From the NCBI RefSeq assembly GCF_000177635.2, contig NC_014836.1, positions 1,872,001 through 1,936,000 on the forward strand: a stretch of DNA of 64,000 nucleotides, given 5' to 3'. Positions 34,784 through 42,972 of this stretch are shown here, in pieces. The translations under genes and the position numbers were made by a program. The DNA comes from Desulfurispirillum indicum S5. GTDB lineage: Bacteria > Chrysiogenota > Chrysiogenetes > Chrysiogenales > Chrysiogenaceae. Each line of letters starts with the position of its first letter. Within the stretch, counting starts at the first letter, position 1. The notes under the pieces were generated by a model. That model saw only the letters and a list, made by a program, of their open reading frames with translations, had not been told where the DNA came from and ran no database searches.

Positions 34784-36823
34784 TTGTCTTTTCACCTTCT
34801 GGACAAAAGCGTAAACGTTATCAGCATTATCTTTGACGCCTATACGGGGCAAATCCTCAGCGCCAACCCGGCAGCCTGCCAGTTCTGTGGCTACAGCAGC
34901 CAGCAGATGCTGCAGTTGACCGTCGCCCAGACCCCCCTGCTGCCCCAGGACCAGATTCTGCCCCTTATCGAACGTACGCTCTATGGTGAGCCTTTCTACT
35001 GCCTGCTGAGTCTTGATGCCCTTGATGGCAAACAGGATGTGACCCTCTATTCCATCAAGACGCTGTGGAAGGGCCGGGCTGCTATCCGCGTCATCGCCAT
35101 AGACGTCAGCCTTTCCCTCAAACGTGAAAAACGGCTGCTGCTTTACGGCAGCGCCTTTGCCAACACCGGTGAGGCCATTGTCATCGCCGATCGCCATGGG
35201 CGTATTGAAGAAATTAACCCGGCGTTTACGCAAATCAGCGGATACCAGCAACACGAAGTCATCGGCTCCAACATGCGCATGTTGCAGTCAGGTCGCCATG
35301 ACGCAGCATTTTACCGTCAGATCTGGTCGTCGATAGAGGAATATGGCACCTGGCATGGTGAGGTGTGGAACCGCCGCAAAAGTGGTGAGATATACCCTGT
35401 ATGGCTTTCCATCGCCCGTATCAGCGATGCAGAGACGGGCGGCACTCACTATGTGGGAATCATGCATGATCTCAGCGAGCTGACAAAAACCCGCCAGCAG
35501 CTGGAGTATCAGGGGCTTTATGACGGTCTGACCGGCCTGCCCAACAAGGTTCTCTTCATGCAGCATATCAACCAGGCCATCCCCCGCGCCAATTTCGGCA
35601 GCGTGGGTTTCTCACTGCTGTGTATACATGTGGATAACTACAAGGATATCTGCAATCGCGGAGGAACAGAGATGGGAGATCTCTTCCTGCAGTCCTTCAG
35701 CCTGCGCCTGCAGAAGTATTTTTCCGCTCCGGCGATCATGGGACGCATTCGCACCAATACGCTGGCACTGCTGCTGCCGGTGATGGAGAACCACTGGGAT
35801 GTGATGGGGGCCATGCGCATTATCTTTACCTGTGCTTCCCAGCCCGTTGGACTGGGAGAGGGGCGCTTCAGCTCTACGGTCAGCGTTGGCGTCACCGACT
35901 ACCCTGGTGGAGGAGAAAACGGCTCAGCTCTTATGCGCAACGCGTTAATGGCCATGCACAAGGTGCAGGAAGAGTGCGCTGACAATGGCTACCTGCACTA
36001 TAGCCATCGCATGCGCCGTGAGATCCTTGAACAGGCTGCCCTGAAGTCTGCTCTGGCCAGTGCCGTGCAAAATCAGGAGCTTGAGATTTTCTACCAGCCC
36101 AAGGTCTGCCTGAATACGGGCACCATTTCCGGGGTGGAGGCATTACTGCGCTGGCGCAAAGCTGACGGCAGCTTTATTTCACCAGCTGAGTTTATTCCCG
36201 TAGCTGAGCGCAGCGATCTGATTCTGGAGATTGGTGCCTGGGTGCTGAAGTCCGCCTGTCGCCAGCTGAAAAAGTGGCATGACGAGGGTCACGGGCACCT
36301 GAGCGTAGCCATCAATCTTTCAGGCAAACAGTTTCACGACGAGCAGCTCCCTGCCATGATCGGGGATATTCTCCGCGAAACCGCTCTACCGCCACAATCC
36401 CTGAACCTGGAAATTACCGAGAACATCCTCATAGATAACGTGGAGAATGCCATCCGCATCATGGAGCAGATTTCCGCCATGGGGGTGCACCTGTCCATTG
36501 ACGACTTCGGTCGCGGCTACTCCTCGCTTACCTATCTCAAGCGCTTTCCCATCAACGTACTCAAGGTGGATCAGTCATTTGTGCGGGATCTGCCCCATGG
36601 ACACAAGGACGTTGCCATCGCCATGTCGATCATCTCCCTGGGCAGTCGCCTGAATCTGAAAGTGGTGGCGGAAGGGGTGGAGACACCGGAGCAGCTTGCC
36701 TTCATGCAGCAGCATAAGTGCACGGAAATGCAGGGATTTCTCTTCAGCAAAGCCATAGACGCCGAGGAGCTGGGGGCAATGCTGCGCAGTGGCAAACACC
36801 TCTCCTGCGCCTATCGCCCCTGA
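34784..36823 (+). CDS. PAS-PAS-degenerate GGDEF-EAL cyclic-di-GMP phosphodiesterase
   Basis: About 679 residues from a TTG at 34784 with GAGGGGG upstream (a GTG at 34724 is the alternative). Two PAS domains occupy roughly residues 10-110 and 120-245 (ITQISGYQQHEVIGSNMRML). The GGDEF domain (about 250-410) keeps the opening YDGLTGLPNKVLFM but the signature site reads RIRTNTLAL, so synthase activity is unlikely. The EAL domain is intact: YQPKVCLNTG, GVEALLRW, LEITENIL, SIDDFGRGYSSLTYL, KVDQSFVRDL, VVAEGVET and QGFLFSKA. It likely degrades cyclic di-GMP under PAS control. It is soluble, and its stop overlaps the convergent UDG gene by 13 bp. Confidence 0.92.
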   Translation: MSFHLLDKSVNVISIIFDAYTGQILSANPAACQFCGYSSQQMLQLTVAQTPLLPQDQILPLIERTLYGEPFYCLLSLDALDGKQDVTLYSIKTLWKGRAAIRVIAIDVSLSLKREKRLLLYGSAFANTGEAIVIADRHGRIEEINPAFTQISGYQQHEVIGSNMRMLQSGRHDAAFYRQIWSSIEEYGTWHGEVWNRRKSGEIYPVWLSIARISDAETGGTHYVGIMHDLSELTKTRQQLEYQGLYDGLTGLPNKVLFMQHINQAIPRANFGSVGFSLLCIHVDNYKDICNRGGTEMGDLFLQSFSLRLQKYFSAPAIMGRIRTNTLALLLPVMENHWDVMGAMRIIFTCASQPVGLGEGRFSSTVSVGVTDYPGGGENGSALMRNALMAMHKVQEECADNGYLHYSHRMRREILEQAALKSALASAVQNQELEIFYQPKVCLNTGTISGVEALLRWRKADGSFISPAEFIPVAERSDLILEIGAWVLKSACRQLKKWHDEGHGHLSVAINLSGKQFHDEQLPAMIGDILRETALPPQSLNLEITENILIDNVENAIRIMEQISAMGVHLSIDDFGRGYSSLTYLKRFPINVLKVDQSFVRDLPHGHKDVAIAMSIISLGSRLNLKVVAEGVETPEQLAFMQQHKCTEMQGFLFSKAIDAEELGAMLRSGKHLSCAYRP

Positions 36824-37401
36824 AGCACCACGCTGACCCGATCTCGCAGACGGGGCAGCAATTGCGCTTCAAACCAGGGATTCTGGCGGAGCCAGCGATG
36901 GTTGCGCGGGCTGGGGTGGGGCAGGGCAATCAGGTGCGGCCACCGCTCCTGCCAGTTTGCCACGGCTGCTGTCACGGAATCCGGCCGGGGCAACATGTGA
37001 TACTCCTGGGCATACTTGCCGATGACCAGGGTAAGTTGAATATGAGGCAGCAAAGACAGCAGAGCCGCGCGCCAGGTGGCAGCGCACTGTGGCCGCGGTG
37101 GCAGATCGCCGTGGGGACCGGTGCCGGGATAACAGAAGCCCATAGGCACAATGGCTATGCGACGTTCATCGTAAAAAACCTCACGCGCTACCCCCATCCA
37201 CTGACGTAAGCGATCCCCGCTGGCATCATCAAAGGGGATTCCGGAAGCATGGACCCGGCGACCCGGTGCCTGTCCCGCGATCAGAATGGACGCATCACGG
37301 TGGACCTGCACCACCGGACGGGCACCAAGGGGCAGATAGGGTTCGCAAAGGGTGCAGCGGCGAATATCCACCAGAAGTGCATCAAGATTCACGTTTTCCA
37401 C
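36811..37401 (-). CDS. Uracil-DNA glycosylase family protein
   Basis: The 196-residue protein belongs to the UDG superfamily: motif A GQAPGRRVHASGIPFDD, SGDRLRQWMGV, and C-terminal LPHPSPRNHRW, with the His-Pro-Ser motif that closes on DNA. Four Cys (CTLC near residue 16, GFCYPG near 89, PQC near 105) could hold an Fe-S cluster as in family-4 enzymes; this is inference. It probably removes uracil from DNA. It is convergent with the EAL gene. Confidence 0.82.
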   Translation of the reverse strand: MENVNLDALLVDIRRCTLCEPYLPLGARPVVQVHRDASILIAGQAPGRRVHASGIPFDDASGDRLRQWMGVAREVFYDERRIAIVPMGFCYPGTGPHGDLPPRPQCAATWRAALLSLLPHIQLTLVIGKYAQEYHMLPRPDSVTAAVANWQERWPHLIALPHPSPRNHRWLRQNPWFEAQLLPRLRDRVSVVLQGR

Positions 37402-37453
37402 AGAATCTCCCTACGCCTGAGCATTTTCCTCTCCCTGCCTGGTACAGTACATT

Positions 37454-38020
37454 TCAGCGCGCTCCACCAGCAAGGGGAATAGTGAACGACAGGAGCATAT
37501 AATCGCGATTCCCCCGAAGCACGATTCCACCCCCATAGGTGATGGAGTAGTAGGTGCCTTCAAGGCTGCCCCCCAGGCGATATCCGGCACCAATGCCCAC
37601 GGGCACACCAATGAGCCGGTCGAGGAAGACGCCCGTCTCCAGCAGAGCCGAATACTCCTCCTCGTTGAAAAAGCGGCAGCGCCGGTCATCCACCTCCCGC
37701 TCCCTTCGCCTGTCCCAGCAGATGCGCTCACCGTCCTCGTTGCGCTGACGTTCAAAATTTTCGGCATCACTGCTGTTGGAAAAGAAGGTCACGCGGGGTT
37801 CCACCGATGCGTAGAAGAGCGGATCAGGTAACTTTGACAGCATCAGCCAGACCCCGCCAAGCTCAAAACCCAAGGGATCCCGCCCCCCAAAGGGTTCGTG
37901 CTCGTAAATCATGTTCAGCTGCAGCCCGACAAGCAGTCCCGGTCCAGAGCTTTCACGGGTTTGCGCTGTGGAAGGCTGTGTCAGTGCGGAAAACATCAGT
38001 ACCACAAAGACCAGTCGCAT
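37454..38020 (-). CDS. Hypothetical exported, possibly outer-membrane protein
   Basis: The 188-residue product has a signal peptide (MRLVFVVLMFSALTQPSTAQ) and a mature part with alternating hydrophobic strands and Gly/aromatic residues (GLLVGLQLNMIYEHEP, FELGGVWLML, LFYASVEPRVTFF, GIGAGYRLGGSLEGTYYSI, DYMLLSFTIPLA). This suggests a small beta-barrel. A charged central segment holds two Cys. The ATG at 38018-38020 gives the best signal peptide; an ATG pair further upstream near 38062 would give a longer one. No family recognised. Confidence 0.6.
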   Translation of the reverse strand: MRLVFVVLMFSALTQPSTAQTRESSGPGLLVGLQLNMIYEHEPFGGRDPLGFELGGVWLMLSKLPDPLFYASVEPRVTFFSNSSDAENFERQRNEDGERICWDRRREREVDDRRCRFFNEEEYSALLETGVFLDRLIGVPVGIGAGYRLGGSLEGTYYSITYGGGIVLRGNRDYMLLSFTIPLAGGAR

Positions 38021-38363
38021 GACGCGCCTGATCACAATTGATTTTTGCCCAAACACCATCATCTCCAGAACCTGTTTGGTGGATTTACAAGAAAAGTTGC
38101 ACAGAAAGCCACCGTACGCCAATCATGCAACAACAGCCGTGCCACAGCGCGAACATTCCGTGGGCTGGCACCTCCATGCTTCTGCGCGGCACCGATTCTG
38201 GAAAAGAATAAAAGCCGAAACAATGAAAAGCAAAACTTAAATTTGACACTTTTCGTCAGACTGCGCGCTGATGGGGCTCAATGACACAATCAGGTGAGAA
38301 CCATAACTGACTACGCTGGTCCCGATCTTCCCGGCCACCCAGGAAACATTCAGGGCTAAGGAA
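38021..38363. other. Intergenic region, no gene found
   Basis: This 343-bp gap separates two minus-strand genes. Minus-strand TTGCTT and TTATTC with 16-bp spacing are a weak promoter for the exported protein. Nothing else is recognised. Confidence 0.3.
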
Positions 38364-38633
38364 TCAGGATTCTCTGCACAGGACGTTTGCCGGGGAGGAT
38401 TGGGGCTCCAGGCACCTGAGGATATCCTGGGGCGAGCGGTGACACGCACGGCACACATCCAGCACCTCCAGAAAGTCAAGATTCCGATCGCCATTTTCGT
38501 ATTTGGCCACAAAGCTCTGGGGCTTGCCCAGCCGCACAGCTAATTGTGCCTGGGTAAGCTCGGCATCCAGGCGCATCTGTTTCAGGGCCTGTCGAAGAAC
38601 ATGATACTGGGGGTTCCACGTATTTCTTTTCAT
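38364..38633 (-). CDS. XRE-family HTH transcriptional regulator, 89 aa
   Basis: The small regulator has one Cro/C1 HTH domain: LRQALKQMRLDAELTQAQLAVRLGKPQSFVAKYENGDRNLDFLEVLDVCRA, then a short tail. There is no Shine-Dalgarno sequence, but TATAAT ends six bases before the ATG, which predicts a leaderless transcript. A palindrome just upstream suggests self-regulation. Confidence 0.82.
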   Translation of the reverse strand: MKRNTWNPQYHVLRQALKQMRLDAELTQAQLAVRLGKPQSFVAKYENGDRNLDFLEVLDVCRACHRSPQDILRCLEPQSSPANVLCRES

Positions 38634-38639
38634 CAGAAA

Positions 38640-38678
38640 ATTATAGGGGGTATTGAGGCATATCCCATTTTAGGATAT
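38640..38678 (-). promoter_or_regulatory. Promoter and palindromic operator of the HTH gene
   Basis: On the minus strand TATAAT (38640-38645) lies six bases before the ATG, placing transcription start at or next to it. The inverted repeat ATATCC-N7-GGATAT (38660-38678) covers the -35 position, which itself has no good consensus. A repressor-type operator bound by the HTH protein itself is the simplest reading. Confidence 0.55.
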
Positions 38679-38839
38679 ATTGTATTTTACAAAACGAAAA
38701 TTTGGTGAAATACCATGCGCCATACCGCATCAGATCAGAGAGAAAAATAGACCACTCCAGAGTGTTACAGAATTTTAACCAGACAAAAGAAAGCATTTTC
38801 CTGCAGCATTCTGTCTGAAAATGAGAAAAGAATTGGCCC

Positions 38840-40060
38840 ATGATATCAGGGGAAACAAACAACAGTCGATTGCGCAAGTATCTGCCAGAGCATGCATGGC
38901 AAGCTCTGGGCCGTTTCTTCAGCAAAGGAAAGCAGCGTATCCGAGAGCGCAACCACGCCCTTGCGGGCCTCCTGGAAGCCCTCCCCGAGGCGTCCTTTGC
39001 CTACATTGCCCAAAACTGCCATAAGCCGGGAAATCTTGTGGCCATCAACGGTCCGGCCTGTGAACTTTTCGCCAGTTCACAGGAGCAGCTTCTGTCCCTC
39101 AGTCCTCTTGACTTGTGCCATCCGCACTACTCGGCGCGTTTCCATGTAGATATCACTGAGTGCCCATGCGCCACACGCGATTTCGAAGCCGAATTGCGAC
39201 GTGCCGACGGCAACAGCTTCCGGGGAGCTGTTCGCATACGACGCATCCGCATGGATGGACAATCCATCGCGATTGCCATAGTGAAAACCCTCCATGACAG
39301 CGTTCCGTGGGAACAGCAGCAAGGAGTTCTCCAGCAAAGCAAAATGGCACAGATCGGCAGCATGATGGGCGCTGTTGCCCATCAGTGGAAACAGCCCCTG
39401 AATAATCTGGCGATTCTCGCGCAGTGCCTGCCCAGGGACGCAGAGCGCGTCAGCTGGGATGGCAGAAGCATTGAAAGCACTGTCGCCGATATCCTGAAAC
39501 ACGTAGAATTCATGAACAGAACCCTCGACGACTTTCGTGATTTTTTCAGGCCGCAGGCCCAAAGCGAATATTTTGAAGTCGGGGAAAGTATCACCGCAGT
39601 CATAGCACTTATGCGTGAGCAGCTGCGCTACGATGATGTAGATGTATTACTGGAGCCCAGCCAGCCGTTTCACGTTGCCGGAGTGCGCAACCACTTCCAG
39701 CAGGTTATTCTGAATATCCTCAACAATGCCCGCCAGGCATTCCTGGAAAGGGGAATTCCTGCCAGACGTCGGATCACCGTGAGTATCAACTCAGGTGAGC
39801 AGCATGCGCTGATCACCCTGCGCGATAACGCCGGTGGCATTCCCCGCCATCTCCTTCCCGATGCCCTCTTTCAGCCCTATGTGACCACCAAGGAACATGA
39901 CGGGACCGGCATCGGACTCTCCCTGAGCCGCACGATCATTGAGCAGATGGGCGGCACCATCAGTGCCTGCAACAGTGGACATGGCGCCTGCTTTCACCTG
40001 CGACTGCCACTTCGCCGGAAAGATGCTGCGGAGCTGTCAGCCTCAACCCTCTTCCGGTGA
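38840..40060 (+). CDS. Soluble PAS sensor histidine kinase, 406 aa
   Basis: There are no membrane segments. A single PAS-like domain (about 40-160; AINGPACELFASSQEQLLSL, FRGAVRIRRIRMDG) precedes a kinase core with AHQWKQPLNN (His about 181), NILNNARQAF, DNAGGIPRHLLP and GTGIGLSLS. The core is the same subtype as the two large kinases at 12.2 and 16.5 kb. The ATG at 38840 has only a weak site. No response regulator is adjacent, so the partner is unknown. It is convergent with the Sir2 gene at 10-bp spacing. Confidence 0.88.
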   Translation: MISGETNNSRLRKYLPEHAWQALGRFFSKGKQRIRERNHALAGLLEALPEASFAYIAQNCHKPGNLVAINGPACELFASSQEQLLSLSPLDLCHPHYSARFHVDITECPCATRDFEAELRRADGNSFRGAVRIRRIRMDGQSIAIAIVKTLHDSVPWEQQQGVLQQSKMAQIGSMMGAVAHQWKQPLNNLAILAQCLPRDAERVSWDGRSIESTVADILKHVEFMNRTLDDFRDFFRPQAQSEYFEVGESITAVIALMREQLRYDDVDVLLEPSQPFHVAGVRNHFQQVILNILNNARQAFLERGIPARRRITVSINSGEQHALITLRDNAGGIPRHLLPDALFQPYVTTKEHDGTGIGLSLSRTIIEQMGGTISACNSGHGACFHLRLPLRRKDAAELSASTLFR

Positions 40061-40070
40061 CACCAGCGCT

Positions 40071-40853
40071 TCACCCTCCAAGAGTCGGTTCCACCGCGCG
40101 CCAGATGCGCTCCATGGCCTCAGCCGCTCCCAGGGGCAGGAAGTGATCCACCACATCGGAAAGCACTGTCGGCTGGGGGTTAATTTCCACCGTGACGCCT
40201 CCGCGCCTTTTCACCTGCAAAACCGGTTCAGTGATATAGGGGAACTGGTTGCTGGTGCCGATGGTGATGACCATATCAAAGCCCAGGCGCAGCTGGTGCT
40301 GGATGGTGACAATGTCGCCCATGGGCAGGGTCTCGCCATAGAGTACCACACCGGGACGCAGAATGCCCTCGTGGCACTGAGGACAGCGGGGCGGGAAGTC
40401 GGTGAAGTGAGCGTAGTTTTCCACGCTCTGCTTGAAGTCACAGTCCATGCAGCGCAGATCAGTGTAGCGACCATGAATTTCCACCAGATTGTGGCTGCCC
40501 GCCTGGCGGTGGAAGCCATCAATATTCTGGGTCAGCACCCAGGTGTCCGGCTTGTGCTGCTCCAGCAGCGCGATGACCTCATGGGCCCGGTTGAAGGTGG
40601 CGTGGCGACAGCTCTCCTCAATGCGCATGAGATACTTCCAGCTCACTGACGGATCGATCTTCAGCATTTTGGCTGCCAGAGCCTGCTCCACGGGAATGCC
40701 ATCCTCGGTGAGGTTGTCATTATACATGCCCCCCAGGCCGCGATAGGTAGGCAGGCCCGAGTCGGCGGAAATGCCCGCGCCAGTGATAAAGAGTATGCGC
40801 CGGGACTCACTGATGTGGCGCGCGATGGTGTTGATGGAAGTGGTGTGTTCCAT
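40071..40853 (-). CDS. Sir2-family NAD-dependent protein deacetylase
   Basis: The 260-residue sirtuin has the NAD site ITGAGISADSGLPTYRG, TQNIDGFHRQAG with the catalytic His in LVEIHGRY, a four-Cys zinc site (CMDC, CPQC), RPGVVLYGE and IGTSNQF. It removes acyl groups from Lys. Tyr and Arg at the desuccinylase positions are not judged. The ATG at 40851-40853 follows AGGAGA; the longer frame to 40898 adds no domain. It is the last gene of the minus-strand run traB-fbp-tsaD-Sir2. Confidence 0.92.
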   Translation of the reverse strand: MEHTTSINTIARHISESRRILFITGAGISADSGLPTYRGLGGMYNDNLTEDGIPVEQALAAKMLKIDPSVSWKYLMRIEESCRHATFNRAHEVIALLEQHKPDTWVLTQNIDGFHRQAGSHNLVEIHGRYTDLRCMDCDFKQSVENYAHFTDFPPRCPQCHEGILRPGVVLYGETLPMGDIVTIQHQLRLGFDMVITIGTSNQFPYITEPVLQVKRRGGVTVEINPQPTVLSDVVDHFLPLGAAEAMERIWRAVEPTLGG

Positions 40854-40921
40854 AAGTTTCTCCTGCAGGCAGTTGGCAAAAGGACAGGCGGCTACCATCT
40901 GCGGCGTTTCTCAGCCGCCTG

Positions 40922-41911
40922 TCACAACACCGAATTCGCCAGGGGCTTCATCTCATCCAGCGGGGTAAAATCGCTCCTGGCATAGCGATACACGGCGGCT
41001 GCTCCGATCATGGCGGCATTGTCGGTGCAGTAGCGAGGAGAGGGGAAGAAAGTGTGGATATGGTGCTTTTCCCCTTGCTCACGGGCCAGTGCGCGGATGG
41101 TGGAATTGACGCTGACGCCGCCGGAGAAGGCGAGGCGATTGATGCCTTCGCGCTGGCACAGCTCCATAACCCGTTCGACGATATAGCGGGCAATGGTGTG
41201 CTGGAACGAGGCGGCCACGTTAGCGGGCTCATAGTCGGGATTCTGCTGGATATGATTCAGCACGGCGGTTTTCATGCCGCTGAAGGAGAAGTCCACGGGG
41301 TTATTTTTGATGCGGGGGATAGTGAACCTGATGGTGGGTTCGCCCTGCTGGGCCAGTTTGTCGATGACGGGGCCACCGGGGTAAGCGAAGCCCATCATCT
41401 TGGAGACTTTGTCAAAGGCTTCACCGGCGGCGTCGTCAATGGTGCGGGCCAGCAGGTGGTAGTCGCCGAAGCCGTCTGCGCGGTAGATGCTGGTGTGGCC
41501 GCCGCTCATGACGCAGCACACAAAGGGGAACTCCAGGGGATGCTCCAGCAGGGGGGCCAGCAGGTGGCCTTCGATATGGTGGATATCGATGAGGGGTTTG
41601 CCGGACTGCCAGGCCAGCCCTTTGGCAAAGTTGACGCCCACCAGCAGGCTGCCCAGCAGGCCGGGGCAGCGGGTGCAGGCGATGGCGTCGATGCTGTCGA
41701 GGGCGATATGGGATTGCTCCAGCGCCCGCGCGACAATGGTGTCAATGGCTTCGTAGTGCAGGCGCGAGGCAATTTCCGGTACCACGCCGCCATAGATACT
41801 GTGGGTTTTCTCCTGGGAGCTGACCACGTTGGAGAGCACCTGGTAGCTGGTGTCCACCACGGCGGCGGAGGTGTCGTCGCAGGAGGTTTCAATGGCAAGT
41901 ATGAGGGCCAA
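40922..41911 (-). CDS. tsaD: tRNA N6-threonylcarbamoyladenosine transferase TsaD
   Basis: The 329-residue ASKHA-fold enzyme transfers threonylcarbamoyl to A37 of ANN-decoding tRNAs. Motifs: LAIETSCDDTSAAVV, the metal site HHIEGHLLAP, VMSGGHTSIY, DDAAGEAFDKV, YPGGPVID, and LAFSGGVSVNSTIR. It begins 2 bp before the fbp stop region, so it is cotranscribed with fbp. Full length. Confidence 0.97.
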   Translation of the reverse strand: MALILAIETSCDDTSAAVVDTSYQVLSNVVSSQEKTHSIYGGVVPEIASRLHYEAIDTIVARALEQSHIALDSIDAIACTRCPGLLGSLLVGVNFAKGLAWQSGKPLIDIHHIEGHLLAPLLEHPLEFPFVCCVMSGGHTSIYRADGFGDYHLLARTIDDAAGEAFDKVSKMMGFAYPGGPVIDKLAQQGEPTIRFTIPRIKNNPVDFSFSGMKTAVLNHIQQNPDYEPANVAASFQHTIARYIVERVMELCQREGINRLAFSGGVSVNSTIRALAREQGEKHHIHTFFPSPRYCTDNAAMIGAAAVYRYARSDFTPLDEMKPLANSVL

Positions 41912-41913
41912 GG

Positions 41914-42918
41914 CTATTTCCCGAACACGGCTTTCTGCAGGGCGTCGATGTCCCGTTTCGACCCCAGGTAGACGGGGATTTTCTGGTGCAGGGCGCGGGG
42001 GATGATGCCCAGAATGTCGCCTTCGCCGTAGATGGCCCGCCCGCCGGCCTGTTCGATGATCATGGCCATGGGATTGGCTTCGTACATGAGGCGCAGTTTG
42101 CCGCTGGTGTTGATGCGGTCGGAGGGGTAGGCGAAGAATCCACCACCCAGCAGGGTGCGGTGCACGTCGGCCACCATGGAGCCGATATAGCGACCCGACA
42201 GTACTTTGCCATAGATATTGTCCGTGGTTTTCAGGCTGTCCACATAGGCGGCCAGTTTCTCGTCCCAGTTTGCGGAGTTGCCTTCGTTAATGGAATAGTA
42301 TCTTGTGGTGTCGGGAATGCGGATATCGGGGTGGGTCAGGATAAATTCACCGATCTGGGGGTCCAGGGTGAACATGTTGACGCCCTGGCCGGTGGTAAAG
42401 GTCATCATGGTGCTGGAGCCGTAGAGCACGTATCCGGCGGCAACCTGTTTGTAGCCGGGCTGCAGCAGATCCTGCAGGGTTCCATCGCCACCTTCGGGGG
42501 TCACGCGACGGTAGACGGAGAAGATGGTGCCGATACTGACGTTGAAGTCGATATTGCTGGAGCCATCCAGGGGGTCAAAGAGGATGGCGTAGCGGCCTTT
42601 TTTGTATTGGGCGGGCAGCTTGACCGGTTGTTCATTCTCCTCGGAGCCCATGATGCAGAATTTTTCGATATGTTCCAGGGCATTGAAAAAGACGTTGTCA
42701 GCGATGACGTCGAGCTTCTTCTGGGCGTCACCGGAGGCGTTGACTTCTCCCTGATAGCCCAGGACATCTTCCATGATACCGGCGCGGTTGACTTCCAAAG
42801 ACACGATTTTGGCCGCCAGGGCAATCTGGTTGAGGATGGCGGAGAAATCACCGGTGGCGGTGGGAAAGGCCTTCTGGGTTTCGTAGATAAAGCGGGTAAG
42901 GTTCATGGGTCCTTGCAT
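41914..42918 (-). CDS. fbp: Class I fructose-1,6-bisphosphatase
   Basis: The 334-residue enzyme converts fructose 1,6-bisphosphate to fructose 6-phosphate in gluconeogenesis. It shows MGSEENEQP, the metal-binding FDPLDGSSNIDFNVSIGTIFSVYR, YVLYGSSTMM and GKLRLMYEANPMAMIIEQAGG. A GGAGAAG site precedes the ATG. Only tens of bases separate it from its neighbours. Confidence 0.97.
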   Translation of the reverse strand: MQGPMNLTRFIYETQKAFPTATGDFSAILNQIALAAKIVSLEVNRAGIMEDVLGYQGEVNASGDAQKKLDVIADNVFFNALEHIEKFCIMGSEENEQPVKLPAQYKKGRYAILFDPLDGSSNIDFNVSIGTIFSVYRRVTPEGGDGTLQDLLQPGYKQVAAGYVLYGSSTMMTFTTGQGVNMFTLDPQIGEFILTHPDIRIPDTTRYYSINEGNSANWDEKLAAYVDSLKTTDNIYGKVLSGRYIGSMVADVHRTLLGGGFFAYPSDRINTSGKLRLMYEANPMAMIIEQAGGRAIYGEGDILGIIPRALHQKIPVYLGSKRDIDALQKAVFGK

Positions 42919-42972
42919 ATTCTCTTCTCCTGAAAAAAATCATTTTTGTCTGCGCCAGGGCGCGGCTCCTGT

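Noticed and set aside
36811-36823. Frame error at the overlap of the EAL and UDG genes
   Set aside because: Both reading frames end normally; a 13-bp convergent overlap is acceptable.
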